Of a stretch of DNA of 64,000 nucleotides, positions 1-8,603 are shown one piece after another. The DNA comes from an uncultured Clostridia bacterium (GTDB taxonomy: Bacteria; Bacillota; Clostridia; Christensenellales; CAG-917). Position 1 is the first letter of the stretch, and each line of letters opens with the position of its first letter. Under the pieces are notes generated by a model. The model searched no databases. It was given only the letters and a program-made list of their open reading frames with translations, and was not told where the DNA came from. A program made the position numbers and the translations under genes. Location of the stretch: contig CAKQGN010000002.1 of the NCBI GenBank assembly GCA_934233745.1, forward strand, positions 62,001-126,000. Reading direction: 5' to 3'.

Positions 1-111
1 TACCACAATTTTTTGCGCATGCAAGGTATACAAGTCAATGAATTTCACCATACTACATTTAGTCCGCAAGGATAAACAAAATCGAGGCGAAAAGCCCAAA
101 AGGAGAATTTT

Positions 112-246
112 ATGGCAAAATCCGAAACCAAACAAACAAAACGCAGCGGCGCATGTCATTGTGACGAAACCAAAACCGTCAAAGACACGAAATCTCGTGC
201 GAAAAAGAGTGGCGGTGAGATGACTGATTGCAAAAACTGCAAGTAA
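112..246 (+). CDS. Small Cys-containing basic protein, unknown function
   Basis: Encodes 44 residues. The start is chosen because AGGAG lies 6 nt upstream of this ATG and no longer reading frame in phase has a ribosome site. The protein is Lys- and Thr-rich with a CHC motif at residues 15-17 and a C-terminal CKNC, so two Cys pairs could bind a metal or form disulfides. I do not recognise the family. It is followed directly, after its stop codon, by a nested-stem intergenic element (247-369). The strong ribosome site and the stop-anchored element argue that it is a real gene; function is not inferable. Confidence 0.55.
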   Translation: MAKSETKQTKRSGACHCDETKTVKDTKSRAKKSGGEMTDCKNCK

Positions 247-369
247 AAACTTCGCTATTTAGCGAATAACAGCGTCAAAACCCCTTGCCCATCAACTCAC
301 GTACGACTTGTACGTTAGGGTTGCTTGGCAAGGGGCTTTTCCTCGTTCTTCATCTAAATATCGAAGTTT
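247..369 (+). repeat. Nested-stem intergenic element, copy 1
   Basis: A 15-bp outer stem (247-261 with 355-369, one mismatch) encloses a 9-bp GC-rich inner stem (281-289 with 327-335), a 4-bp CAAC/GTTG stem and an apical ACGTAC/GTACGT hairpin. The unpaired segments AGCGAATAACAGCGTCAA and CCTCGTTCTTCATCT recur in the other copies. The element begins on the base after the upstream stop codon. The inner stem is followed by CTTTTCC, so it may also terminate transcription. Confidence 0.8.
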
Positions 370-374
370 TTAAT

Positions 375-456
375 CGATCAATATTTGGCGCACTAGTAAA
401 TTAGGGTTGCCATTCAAGGGGTGCTTTCTCGTTATGCATCTTTTTAATCGCGGTTT
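375..456 (+). repeat. Degenerate right half of the nested-stem element
   Basis: Contains the right-hand signature only: TTAGGGTTG, then CAAGGGGTG, then a TTTCTCGTTATGCATCT tail like that of copy 6. The left arm and its complementary strand are not recognisable. It abuts copy 1 and looks like a decayed relic. The remaining bases to the ricT stop at 546 show nothing else. Confidence 0.5.
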
Positions 457-545
457 TTACATGTTATGACGGGTTTTGAGTCAAGCCGTGCTATCCCTTG
501 TTTTTCATCCGAACATCGAAGTTTTCGGAGATTCAGATCGAAAAT

Positions 546-1403
546 TTATTCTTCTTTATCGGACATCGAATCGATTTCGGCGGTGGACTGGCGTTCGCCG
601 ATTTTCATGCTTTCAAGAGGATATGTGCGCACGTCGAAACTGCCGTCTTTTAGCATAACTTTCACTCGCGCGGTTTGTTTTATCAAATCGTTGGATTCAA
701 CGACGCCCTCACCGTCGGGCGTTTTGACCGTGCTGCCCACCTTTGGCATAAGTTTGTAAGTTTCGGTATAATAGGCGTTTTCGTATTTAAGACAACACAT
801 CAGTCTTCCGCACACGCCGCTTATTTTTTGCGGATTGAGGCTCAAACCTTGCACTTTTGCCATTTTTATGGACACTTTTTCAAAGTCGGGCAGGTGAGTG
901 GTGCAGCAGCACGGGCGACCGCAAGGCGCAAGTGCGCCGCGCATTTTTGTGTCGTCACGCTCGTAGATTTGGCGAAGCTCGATGCGGACTTTGAATATCG
1001 ACGCAAGCACGCGCACGAGTTCTCTGAAATCAACTCTTCCTTCTGCTGTGAAGTAAAAGATGAGCTTTGAGCGGTCAAACGTGTATTCGGCGTCGACGAG
1101 TTTCATGTTTATGTTCATTTCCGCCACTTTTTCTCGTATGACTTTTAGTGCGTGTTCTTTGTCCTGAAGATTCTTTTCAACGCGTTTTTCGTCTTCGTCG
1201 GTGGCTTTGCGCACGACGGGTTTGAGGGGTTGAACGATTTCGCTTTCCGCAACCTCTTTGTTTGCGATAGCGCAAGTTGCGAATTCCGGTCCTCGCGCGG
1301 TTTCCACAATCACGCCGTCGCCTTCTTCGAACACGAGGTTTTTGGGATCGAAATAATACACCTTGTTGGTGTTTCTGAATTTAATGCCTACTATTACTGC
1401 CAT
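546..1403 (-). CDS. ricT: PSP1-domain protein RicT (YaaT-like)
   Basis: 285 residues, the usual size for RicT. The PSP1 domain occupies roughly residues 50-210 and carries the diagnostic cysteines: CGRPCCC at 161-167 and GVCGRLMCC at 197-204. In Bacillus subtilis RicT joins RicA and RicF in a complex that binds [4Fe-4S] clusters, supports RNase Y-dependent mRNA maturation and promotes sporulation and competence. It is the last gene of tmk-holB-ricT, a common Bacillota order, and overlaps the end of holB by 10 nt. A GGAGG lies 9 nt upstream of the ATG, inside holB, so translation is probably coupled. RicA and RicF are not in this window. Confidence 0.93.
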   Translation of the reverse strand: MAVIVGIKFRNTNKVYYFDPKNLVFEEGDGVIVETARGPEFATCAIANKEVAESEIVQPLKPVVRKATDEDEKRVEKNLQDKEHALKVIREKVAEMNINMKLVDAEYTFDRSKLIFYFTAEGRVDFRELVRVLASIFKVRIELRQIYERDDTKMRGALAPCGRPCCCTTHLPDFEKVSIKMAKVQGLSLNPQKISGVCGRLMCCLKYENAYYTETYKLMPKVGSTVKTPDGEGVVESNDLIKQTARVKVMLKDGSFDVRTYPLESMKIGERQSTAEIDSMSDKEE

Positions 1404-2368
1404 TTATGTTTTGCCTCCAACATTGAAAAGAGCAGGTCGTCCACAGTCGCCATAACGTTGACGTTGAGAGAAATTTTGCGTCTGGCGGCATTTATCCTGA
1501 AAAGAATCTCTGCCAGCGCACGCTCCGAGTAGCGACCGCTCAGATTTATTATGTCCGATGATAAGTGTTTGGACAACATAAGAGTTTGATTTTGTTTGCA
1601 CACGAGCATATCCCTGAGGATGACGCTCAACACATCCAAAAATCCGCTCAAATCCTGCTCGTTTGCGATTATGCTGTCCACCTTGACGACGTCCGAACTG
1701 CGGTTGAGATTGGTGAGCAGATATATGGCGCATTTGTAGAGGTCGGCGTATTTTGGCGAAAGCGCGATTTTGTGCGCCTTGCCAAGCTGTCCTTCGCTAC
1801 ACGCCGCCGCAATTGCGCAAGTGTCTTTGTCTATGCCCAAAGAGAGAAGGGAATCGTATACGACATCTTCGTCGAAATTATCCACGGCAACGCATCTTGC
1901 GCGCGATTTTATCGTGTCGAGCATGCTTGCCTCGTTTGCGACGCCCAAAAAAATCGTTACGTCTTTCGGCGGTTCTTCAAGCGTTTTAAGCAACTTGTTT
2001 TGCGCTTGCGCGTTCATCTGATCCGCGCGATGAACGAAGTAAATTTTGTGTCCCGAAAGAGGTTTTATGGATACGGTGTCGAGCATTTGTTCAATGTCGT
2101 CGACTTTGATTTTTTCTTTGGTCGGAAAGACGTGGTAGATGTCGGGATGGTTGTTGTGAAGCACCTTTCTGCACTCGGAGCAATCTAAACAAGCGTCGTG
2201 ATTTTTGCAATAGACGCTTGCCGCTACGAGAGTGAAAAATTCGTCGACGATTTCGTCGTCGGGGGATACGACCATATATGCGTGTCCGAGTCCCGAAGAG
2301 AAGTCGTTGCGTATGAGCCCATATGCGCGAGAGGAGCGCAGAGCTTTTTCAAAGGTGACGTCACTCAC
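1394..2368 (-). CDS. holB: DNA polymerase III subunit delta'
   Basis: 324 residues. Delta' is a clamp-loader AAA+ subunit that helps load the sliding clamp at replication forks. Visible marks are the N-terminal GLGHAY segment, a zinc module with Cys54, Cys60, Cys63 and Cys66, the NKLLKTLEEPP helix typical of clamp-loader subunits, and an SRARC sensor-like motif. The Walker A site is degenerate (SPDDEIVDEF in place of GxxGxGKT), as expected for a delta' that does not bind ATP. It overlaps tmk by 4 nt and ricT by 10 nt, so it sits in the middle of a translationally coupled operon. Confidence 0.93.
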   Translation of the reverse strand: MSDVTFEKALRSSRAYGLIRNDFSSGLGHAYMVVSPDDEIVDEFFTLVAASVYCKNHDACLDCSECRKVLHNNHPDIYHVFPTKEKIKVDDIEQMLDTVSIKPLSGHKIYFVHRADQMNAQAQNKLLKTLEEPPKDVTIFLGVANEASMLDTIKSRARCVAVDNFDEDVVYDSLLSLGIDKDTCAIAAACSEGQLGKAHKIALSPKYADLYKCAIYLLTNLNRSSDVVKVDSIIANEQDLSGFLDVLSVILRDMLVCKQNQTLMLSKHLSSDIINLSGRYSERALAEILFRINAARRKISLNVNVMATVDDLLFSMLEAKHKWQ

Positions 2369-2976
2369 TTTATCGCACCTCTTTGTCTTAGTGCTTCGAT
2401 TATCTTTTGAGAAGTTACGTTTTTATCGAAATCGGGTTTTATCCTTACAAAACGAGTATCTGAACCTGCTATTTCCGCATTATACCCGGCATACACTCTG
2501 TCATGGAAGTCTGCCGATTCAAGCTCCAGCCTGTCGTCCGTTATGCGGAAAGTGCGCCACGCTTCACTCGGCTTCAAATCAAGGAATATAGTGATGTCGG
2601 GAAGAAGTCCGTCGATTGCGGGAGCGTTGATTTTTTTGATGAGGTCGGCACCCAGACCGCGCGCATAGCCTTGATATGCTATGGAGCTGTCCACGTATCT
2701 GTCGCACACGACAAGCTCGCCCCTTTCGAGTGCGGGCTTTATGACTTCGCGCACGAGTTGCGCCCTCGACGACGCATACAGATACGCTTCGGTGACGCCC
2801 GTCATTTCTTCGTTTTCGGGGTTGAGAATTATTTTGCGGATTTGTTCGGAAATATGGGTGCTGCCCGGTTCACGCACGTAAACCGCATGTTGATTTGTTG
2901 ATTCGAGATAGTCTTTGAGAAGTTTGAGCTGGGTGGATTTTCCCACGCCTTCGCAACCTTCGAATGATACGAACAT
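2365..2976 (-). CDS. tmk: Thymidylate kinase
   Basis: 203 residues, full length for the family. It phosphorylates dTMP to dTDP with ATP in the cytosol. The P-loop GCEGVGKST is at residues 7-15, the substrate-binding DRY motif at 92-94, and the LID-like ITDDRLE later in the chain. It is first in the tmk-holB-ricT operon and has its own promoter in the 67-bp gap after the GH5 gene, giving a predicted leader of about 22 nt. AGGCGAGG upstream of the ATG is the ribosome site. Its stop overlaps the holB start by 4 nt. Confidence 0.95.
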   Translation of the reverse strand: MFVSFEGCEGVGKSTQLKLLKDYLESTNQHAVYVREPGSTHISEQIRKIILNPENEEMTGVTEAYLYASSRAQLVREVIKPALERGELVVCDRYVDSSIAYQGYARGLGADLIKKINAPAIDGLLPDITIFLDLKPSEAWRTFRITDDRLELESADFHDRVYAGYNAEIAGSDTRFVRIKPDFDKNVTSQKIIEALRQRGAIK

Positions 2977-3004
2977 AGTGTTCCTCGCCTTTGTTGATTT
3001 GAGT

Positions 3005-3033
3005 ATTATATCACGATTTGTGTATTATGTCCA
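3005..3033 (-). promoter_or_regulatory. Predicted sigma-A promoter of tmk-holB-ricT
   Basis: On the minus strand TGGACA (3028-3033) and TATAAT (3005-3010) are separated by exactly 17 bp. Transcription should start near 2998, about 22 nt before the tmk ATG. It separates this operon from the upstream GH5 gene. Confidence 0.7.
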
Positions 3034-3043
3034 ACGATGTTGT

Positions 3044-4489
3044 TCATTCCTCTTGCGACGATTTCTTGCCGGTGAGGATATAGTAGTTTTTGCTTGCCTT
3101 GATTTCCGAATACGACCTGTTGTCGTTGCCGTTTGTATTGAACGAGGCAAGATAGGGCGTGATGCAATTTGTGAGAGAGGTGTTGACAAGATAGTTGCTT
3201 GAATTGTGTCTAGCCCAGATTGTTGCAATTTCGTCTTTGGTCATGGTTTTGTAGTTTGCCTGCTCCCACATGCGCTCGACGTTGTTGTCATAATTGAAAA
3301 GTCCCCAGGAGGAATGTTCGGCAGCGTGCTTGAAATTCCAGGTGGTGAAGTTCCAGCCCAATCCGCAATAGAGTTCCATAACTCCCGCCCAGGCGTCCTC
3401 TTCCGTTTGAGAAGACTCTTTGTGCGTGGCGTTCACCTTGTCGGGATGCGAGTCCGCCCATACGTTGAATTCGCCTATGAGAACGGGGACGCGATAATCT
3501 TTTGTGGAGAGATTGTTTGTCGTGATCTGAATACCGTAATAAGTCGAGTTCGCAACGCCCGCGCTTGCCCAGTTGTAGTGATGATATTGATAAATCACGT
3601 TTTCCCATCCGTATTTGTCGGGATTGGGAAGGTTTGCGAAAGTCCAGCAAGATTCCATGCAGATGATATGATTTTTGTCGACCTCGCGGATTGCCTTGTA
3701 AAGAGTGTCGAAATATTCGTGCGTTCTCGGCGTTGTGGTTTGAGTGCCGCTCTCGTTTTTTATGCCCGGTTCGTTCATGAGATCGTACACCGCGACGGTG
3801 TTGTTGTTTTTGTAGCGATTTGCTATGGCAACCCATATTTCCATTGTTTTGAGACGACATATTTCGCCCGTTTCGTCCTCTCCCCAAAGTCTGCCTCCGT
3901 CGGGATAGGCAATGTCGCCGGTGTGGTCGTTTCCGCTTTGCGAACCGACTGCGCCGTGCATATCGAGGATGGCGTAAAGCGAGTATTTTTTGCACATTTC
4001 GATTGCCCAATCGAGACGAGCGAATTTGCTCTCGTCTACTTTCAGCTCTTCATACGGCGTTCGCTCGTAACGGTCGCCGACTTTTTTCACCGCGTTTACG
4101 AAATTCAGATATGTGAAGGGAATCCTCACGCAATTCAAACCGAGGGCTTTTATGCGTTGAAAATCGATCTCGCTCACCCAATTGTCTTCGTATACGTCCA
4201 AAAGTTCTTGCATGCCGTCTTCGCCGAATCTGTTTGCCAGCTCTATCATCATGTCGATTTGCCCGTATTCTTTTCCGATATCGGTTGGAACAAGCCAGCT
4301 TTCCTGAACAAGCCAACCTCCGAGATTCGTGCCGTAAAGTCCGATGGCGTTGCCTTTTTCGTCGATTATTTTCGCTCCGTCGGTTTTGACAAAAGAAACG
4401 GTTTTTTCATCGTCGTTGCACGCAAAAAGCGCAAACGCAGACACCAGAATTGTCGCAAGCAAGATTGCCGCAAGGATACGTTTTCTCAT
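3044..4489 (-). CDS. Secreted lipoprotein glycoside hydrolase, family 5
   Basis: 481 residues. An N-terminal lipobox (LFAC, Cys24) predicts a lipid-anchored surface enzyme. The (beta/alpha)8 GH5 fold is shown by GTNLGGWLV near residue 53, LDMHGA near 175, the catalytic acid in DLMNEP (Glu240), a YHHY motif near 302 and the nucleophile in LIGEFNVW (Glu340). The GTNLGGWL start resembles the exo-beta-1,3-glucanase branch of GH5, but substrate cannot be fixed; beta-glucan or mannan are alternatives. CGGAG precedes the ATG, and a TTGAAT/17/TATAAT promoter lies upstream. No terminator is evident before the tmk promoter, so some read-through is possible. Confidence 0.88.
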   Translation of the reverse strand: MRKRILAAILLATILVSAFALFACNDDEKTVSFVKTDGAKIIDEKGNAIGLYGTNLGGWLVQESWLVPTDIGKEYGQIDMMIELANRFGEDGMQELLDVYEDNWVSEIDFQRIKALGLNCVRIPFTYLNFVNAVKKVGDRYERTPYEELKVDESKFARLDWAIEMCKKYSLYAILDMHGAVGSQSGNDHTGDIAYPDGGRLWGEDETGEICRLKTMEIWVAIANRYKNNNTVAVYDLMNEPGIKNESGTQTTTPRTHEYFDTLYKAIREVDKNHIICMESCWTFANLPNPDKYGWENVIYQYHHYNWASAGVANSTYYGIQITTNNLSTKDYRVPVLIGEFNVWADSHPDKVNATHKESSQTEEDAWAGVMELYCGLGWNFTTWNFKHAAEHSSWGLFNYDNNVERMWEQANYKTMTKDEIATIWARHNSSNYLVNTSLTNCITPYLASFNTNGNDNRSYSEIKASKNYYILTGKKSSQEE

Positions 4490-4519
4490 AATTTTCTCCG
4501 TTTTATGGATATCGGTTCG

Positions 4520-4548
4520 ATTATATCAATTTTTGTTTACACATTCAA
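4520..4548 (-). promoter_or_regulatory. Predicted sigma-A promoter of the GH5 gene
   Basis: On the minus strand TTGAAT (4543-4548) and TATAAT (4520-4525) are spaced 17 bp. Transcription should start near 4513, leaving a leader of about 24 nt that holds the CGGAG ribosome site. Confidence 0.7.
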
Positions 4549-4665
4549 TAGCAAACCTTTGAAAAATTGTGTTCGGGGCTTAAACAAAAAACAAGACGAC
4601 AAACGCATCCGAATTATTCTCGGCGGAGGCGGAGTTTTTATCCGCGCTTGACTTTTTATCCGCAC

Positions 4666-4694
4666 TTGACAATGTTTTATATTGGTATTAAACT
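4666..4694 (+). promoter_or_regulatory. Possible leuS promoter
   Basis: A perfect TTGACA (4666-4671) is followed after 17 bp by a weak -10, TAAACT (4689-4694). The bases upstream repeat a similar pattern (TATCCGCGCTTGACT, then TATCCGCACTTGACA). No T-box leader is recognisable in the 4490-4733 gap. Confidence 0.45.
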
Positions 4695-4733
4695 AAATAT
4701 TATTATTTTAACACAGAGGAGTGCCTCACGCTT

Positions 4734-7154
4734 ATGGACTATAAGCAAATTGAAAGCAAATGGCAAAAGATTTGGGCGGATACGGGGCTTTATAAGTTCG
4801 ACCGCTCAAGAGTGGACAAAAAGTATTATTGTCTTGAAATGTTTTCCTATCCTTCGGGAGCGAAACTGCACGCGGGACATTGGTACAATTACGGCCCCGC
4901 GGATACGTTTGCGCGTTTCAAGCGCATGCAAGGTTACGAAGTGTTCCAGCCCATGGGATTCGACGCTTTCGGTTTGCCTGCGGAAAACTATGCCATAAAG
5001 ACGGGCATTCATCCCGAAGAAAGCACCCTCAAAAACATAGCGACTATGGAAGGACAGCTCAAGCGTATCGGCGCGATGTACGATTGGGATTACGAGGTCA
5101 AAACCTGCATGCCCGACTACTACAAGTGGACGCAATGGATGTTCCTTCAACTCTACAAAAAAGGGCTTGCATATCGCAAGGAAGCTCCCGTAAACTGGTG
5201 CCCGTCCTGCAACACCGTGCTTGCCAACGAACAAGCACAGGGCGGAGTTTGCGAGAGATGCGGAAGCCAAGTCACCCACAAAAACCTCAATCAATGGTTT
5301 TTCAAAATCACCGCATACGCAGACGAGTTGCTCGATTGCATCGACAAGCTCGATTGGCCCGAAAAAACCAAGCTCATGCAAAAGAACTGGATTGGCAGAA
5401 GCTATGGAGGCGAAGTGGAGTTTTCTGTCAAGGACAGCGATGTCACGTTTAAGGTGTTCACAACAAGAGCGGATACGATTTTCGGCGTAACATACGTTGT
5501 TCTCGCCCCCGAAAGCCCGCTTGTAGACCTCGTTGTCACACCGGCGCAAAAGGCGGCGGTCGAGGAGTATAAAGAAAAGAGTGCAAAGGCAACGGAAATC
5601 GACCGCATGTCCTCGACAAGAGAGAAAACCGGCGTGCCGACGGGCGCATACGCAATAAATCCCGTAAACGGCGAAGAAGTGCCTATTTTGGTGGCGGATT
5701 ATGTCATTGCAAGTTACGGCACGGGCGCGGTTATGGGCGTTGCCGCTCATGACGAGCGCGATTTCGTGTTTGCTCAGAAGCTCGGACTTCCTATCAAGAG
5801 AGTCATCAAGGGAGCAGAGGGCGTGGACGATACGCTTCCGTTCTGCGAATACGGCATACTTTGCAACAGCGGTGAATTTGACGGTTTGAGCAGTGAAGAG
5901 GGCAAGCTCGCAATCCTCAAAAAACTCGAAAAAGAGGGCAAAGGCGGCTTGAAAACCAACTACCGCTTGCGTGACTGGCTTGTGAGTCGTCAACGCTATT
6001 GGGGTGCGCCTATCCCGATTATTCACTGCGACCACTGCGGCGACGTGCCTGTTCCCGAAAAGGATTTGCCCGTTCGCCTTCCGCTGGGCGTCAACTTTAC
6101 TCCCGACGGCGAATCGCCCCTTAAAAAGTGCGATGAGTTTATCAATACGGTTTGCCCCGTCTGCGGACGCCCCGCAAAGCGCGACGCGGACACTCTCGAC
6201 ACGTTTGTATGTTCGAGTTGGTATTTTTTGAGATACCCCGACGCTCACAATGCCGAAAAACCGTTTGACAGCGAGTGGATAAACAAAATGCTCCCCGTTG
6301 ACAAGTATATCGGCGGCGCGGAACACGCCTGCATGCACCTTTTGTACGCACGTTTCTTCACCAAGGCATTGAGGGATATGGGCTATCTCAACTTTGACGA
6401 ACCTTTCCTTTCTCTTGTCCACCAAGGCACGATTTTGGGCCCCGACGGCAACAAGATGTCAAAATCGAAGGGCAACGTCGTATCTCCCGACGATTCGATT
6501 TCCAAGTACGGCGCGGACATTTTCAGAGTGTATCTTATGTTCGGATTCAACTATGTCGAGGGTGGCCCGTGGAACGACAACGGACTTGAATCCATCAGTC
6601 GTTTCTTTGACAGAATCGAACGCATTGTCAAAAAGTGCTATGAAGTCAACTTTGACAAAGCACCGCTCGGCAAGGCGGAAAAGGAACTCAATCGCGTGCG
6701 CCACAACACCATAAAATGCGTCACAAACGACCTCGGCTCGTTCTCGTTCAATACGGCGGTTGCAAGACTTATGGAGTTTGTCAACGCAATGTACAATTAT
6801 GAAGCGAACGTCGCAAAAAAGAATGTGATTTACAAGGATTGCGCAAAAGATTTGGTGCTTTTGCTTGCTCCGTTTGCGCCTCATTTCTGCGAAGAACTTT
6901 GGGAAATGCTCGGTCAAAAATACAGCGTATTCAACCAAGCGTACCCGACTTTCGATCCTGCGGCAATGGTGCTTGACGAGGTGGAACTTGCCGTTCAAAT
7001 CAATTCGAAAATGAGAGCAAAAGTCACCGTGCCGACCTCTGCAAGCAAAGAGGAAATCGAAAAAGCCGCGCTCGAAGCGGTGAAAGAACAGCTTGCAGGC
7101 GCACCCAAAAAAGTCATCGTCGTACCCGGCAGACTTGTGAACATAATCGCATAA
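4734..7154 (+). CDS. leuS: Leucyl-tRNA synthetase
   Basis: 806 residues, normal for bacterial LeuRS. It attaches leucine to tRNA-Leu. The class I signature appears as KLHAGHW (residues 44-50) and NKMSKSKGN (from about 573). Two Cys-pair zinc motifs (CPSC...CERC and CDHC...CPVC) and a CP1 editing insertion with TxxDTxxG-like sequence are present. The C-terminal anticodon-binding domain ends in [16 protein letters not shown] lies 12 nt before the ATG, a slightly long spacing. serS follows after 97 bp, so the two may share transcripts. Confidence 0.97.
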   Translation: MDYKQIESKWQKIWADTGLYKFDRSRVDKKYYCLEMFSYPSGAKLHAGHWYNYGPADTFARFKRMQGYEVFQPMGFDAFGLPAENYAIKTGIHPEESTLKNIATMEGQLKRIGAMYDWDYEVKTCMPDYYKWTQWMFLQLYKKGLAYRKEAPVNWCPSCNTVLANEQAQGGVCERCGSQVTHKNLNQWFFKITAYADELLDCIDKLDWPEKTKLMQKNWIGRSYGGEVEFSVKDSDVTFKVFTTRADTIFGVTYVVLAPESPLVDLVVTPAQKAAVEEYKEKSAKATEIDRMSSTREKTGVPTGAYAINPVNGEEVPILVADYVIASYGTGAVMGVAAHDERDFVFAQKLGLPIKRVIKGAEGVDDTLPFCEYGILCNSGEFDGLSSEEGKLAILKKLEKEGKGGLKTNYRLRDWLVSRQRYWGAPIPIIHCDHCGDVPVPEKDLPVRLPLGVNFTPDGESPLKKCDEFINTVCPVCGRPAKRDADTLDTFVCSSWYFLRYPDAHNAEKPFDSEWINKMLPVDKYIGGAEHACMHLLYARFFTKALRDMGYLNFDEPFLSLVHQGTILGPDGNKMSKSKGNVVSPDDSISKYGADIFRVYLMFGFNYVEGGPWNDNGLESISRFFDRIERIVKKCYEVNFDKAPLGKAEKELNRVRHNTIKCVTNDLGSFSFNTAVARLMEFVNAMYNYEANVAKKNVIYKDCAKDLVLLLAPFAPHFCEELWEMLGQKYSVFNQAYPTFDPAAMVLDEVELAVQINSKMRAKVTVPTSASKEEIEKAALEAVKEQLAGAPKKVIVVPGRLVNIIA

Positions 7155-7251
7155 TCGACACTTTAACGCGCTATAATCGAGATATAAACGGCGCGTTGTG
7201 AACAATAAAAACAAACAATAAACGACAATATCGACAATAGAGGACAAAACC

Positions 7252-8538
7252 ATGTTGGATTTGGCAAGAATCAGAAACAATCCGCAAGAGGTAGTAGACG
7301 CCCTTGCAAAGAAAGGTTACAATGCGGACTTTACCGAAATCATCAAATGGGATGACGAAAGAAAAGCAACGATAACCGAAATCGAACAGCTCAAAGCTCA
7401 AAAGAACAAAGTGTCGGCGCAAATCCCCGTGCTGAAAAAATCGGGACAACCCGTCGAACCTATCTTTGACGAGATGAGAAAGTTGGGCGACGAAATCGCA
7501 GCGGGCGATGAAAAAATCAACGATCTTATCGCAAAGATAAACGACGCCCTTGCCGGCATGCCCAACATTCCCGATCCCGACCTTCTTCCCGGCGAAAAGG
7601 AAAACAACAAGGTCATAAAAATTGTCGGCGAACAACCCAAGTTCGACTTCCCGTTCAAAAATCACGTTGACATTTGCACCGACCTCGGCTTAATCGACTA
7701 TGAAAGAGGCGTCAAGCTCTCCGGCAACGGGTTCTGGATTTACAGGGGAGTGGGAGCAAGGCTCGAATGGGCATTGCTAAACTACTTTGTGGACGAGCAT
7801 CTCAAAGACGGATACGAGTTTATACTTCCGCCTTATCAGCTCGGATACAACTGCGGATTCGGAGCAGGTCAATTCCCCAAATTCAGCGACGAGGTGTATT
7901 GGCTCGATTGCGACGAGGACAAAAAGCGCAACCGCTTTATGCTCCCCACCGCCGAAACCGCGCTTGTCAATATGTATGCAGGCGAAATCATCGACGAGAG
8001 CAAACTTCCTATGAAGTTCTTTGCATACTCGCCTTGTTTCAGAAAAGAGGCGGGCAGCGCAAGAGCGGAAGAGAGAGGTATGATAAGAGGTCACCAATTC
8101 AACAAAATCGAAATGGTGCAATACGCTCACCCCGATCACAGCATGGAGGCGTTTAAGGAGCTTGTGGAAAAAGCGTCCAGACTCGTCGAGCAACTCGGTT
8201 TGCATTTCAGAGTCAGCAAACTTGCCGCGGGCGATTGCTCCGCATCCATGGCAAGAACGTATGACGTCGAGCTTTGGATTCCGTCGATGGGAATATACAA
8301 GGAATGTTCCTCCGTTTCCAACGCAAACGACTATCAGGCACGCAGAAACAACACTCGTTTCCGCGATGGCGAAACGGGCAAACCGCGTTTTGTGCACACC
8401 CTCAACGGCAGCGGTCTTGCAACCAGCAGACTTATTCCTGCAATCGTCGAGCAATTCCAAAACGCAGACGGTTCCGTTACCATCCCCGAAGTGCTTCGCA
8501 AGTACATGGGCGGCATGGAAAAAATCACCAAACAATAA
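7252..8538 (+). CDS. serS: Seryl-tRNA synthetase
   Basis: 428 residues. It charges tRNA-Ser and tRNA-Sec-like substrates with serine. The N-terminal third is a long helical hairpin arm (about residues 25-110), and the class II core follows, with the TAETALVN segment, the FRKEAGSA motif 2 and the GSGLATSR motif 3. The start is supported by GAGG upstream (AATAGAGGACAAAACC). It lies between leuS and the M28 peptidase on the same strand. No T-box is visible in the 97-bp gap before it. Confidence 0.97.
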   Translation: MLDLARIRNNPQEVVDALAKKGYNADFTEIIKWDDERKATITEIEQLKAQKNKVSAQIPVLKKSGQPVEPIFDEMRKLGDEIAAGDEKINDLIAKINDALAGMPNIPDPDLLPGEKENNKVIKIVGEQPKFDFPFKNHVDICTDLGLIDYERGVKLSGNGFWIYRGVGARLEWALLNYFVDEHLKDGYEFILPPYQLGYNCGFGAGQFPKFSDEVYWLDCDEDKKRNRFMLPTAETALVNMYAGEIIDESKLPMKFFAYSPCFRKEAGSARAEERGMIRGHQFNKIEMVQYAHPDHSMEAFKELVEKASRLVEQLGLHFRVSKLAAGDCSASMARTYDVELWIPSMGIYKECSSVSNANDYQARRNNTRFRDGETGKPRFVHTLNGSGLATSRLIPAIVEQFQNADGSVTIPEVLRKYMGGMEKITKQ

Positions 8539-8603
8539 GGTTTTGAGGCAATGCGTTTGTCGCTTTGCCTTTGATCAAATAAAGTATAAGGAAAGAGAAA
8601 ACT

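Noticed and set aside
3206..4651. Long plus-strand frame opposite the GH5 gene
   Set aside because: It is the antisense shadow of a gene with a complete GH5 active site, lipobox, promoter and ribosome site.
4490..4733. T-box riboswitch upstream of leuS (and of serS, proS, alaS, lysS)
   Set aside because: No T-box core sequence or long leader with terminator/antiterminator pair was found; several leaders are under 50 nt.
4806..6425. 539-codon minus-strand frame within leuS
   Set aside because: Shadow of leuS, which has all class I motifs; the shadow has no recognisable domain or ribosome site.
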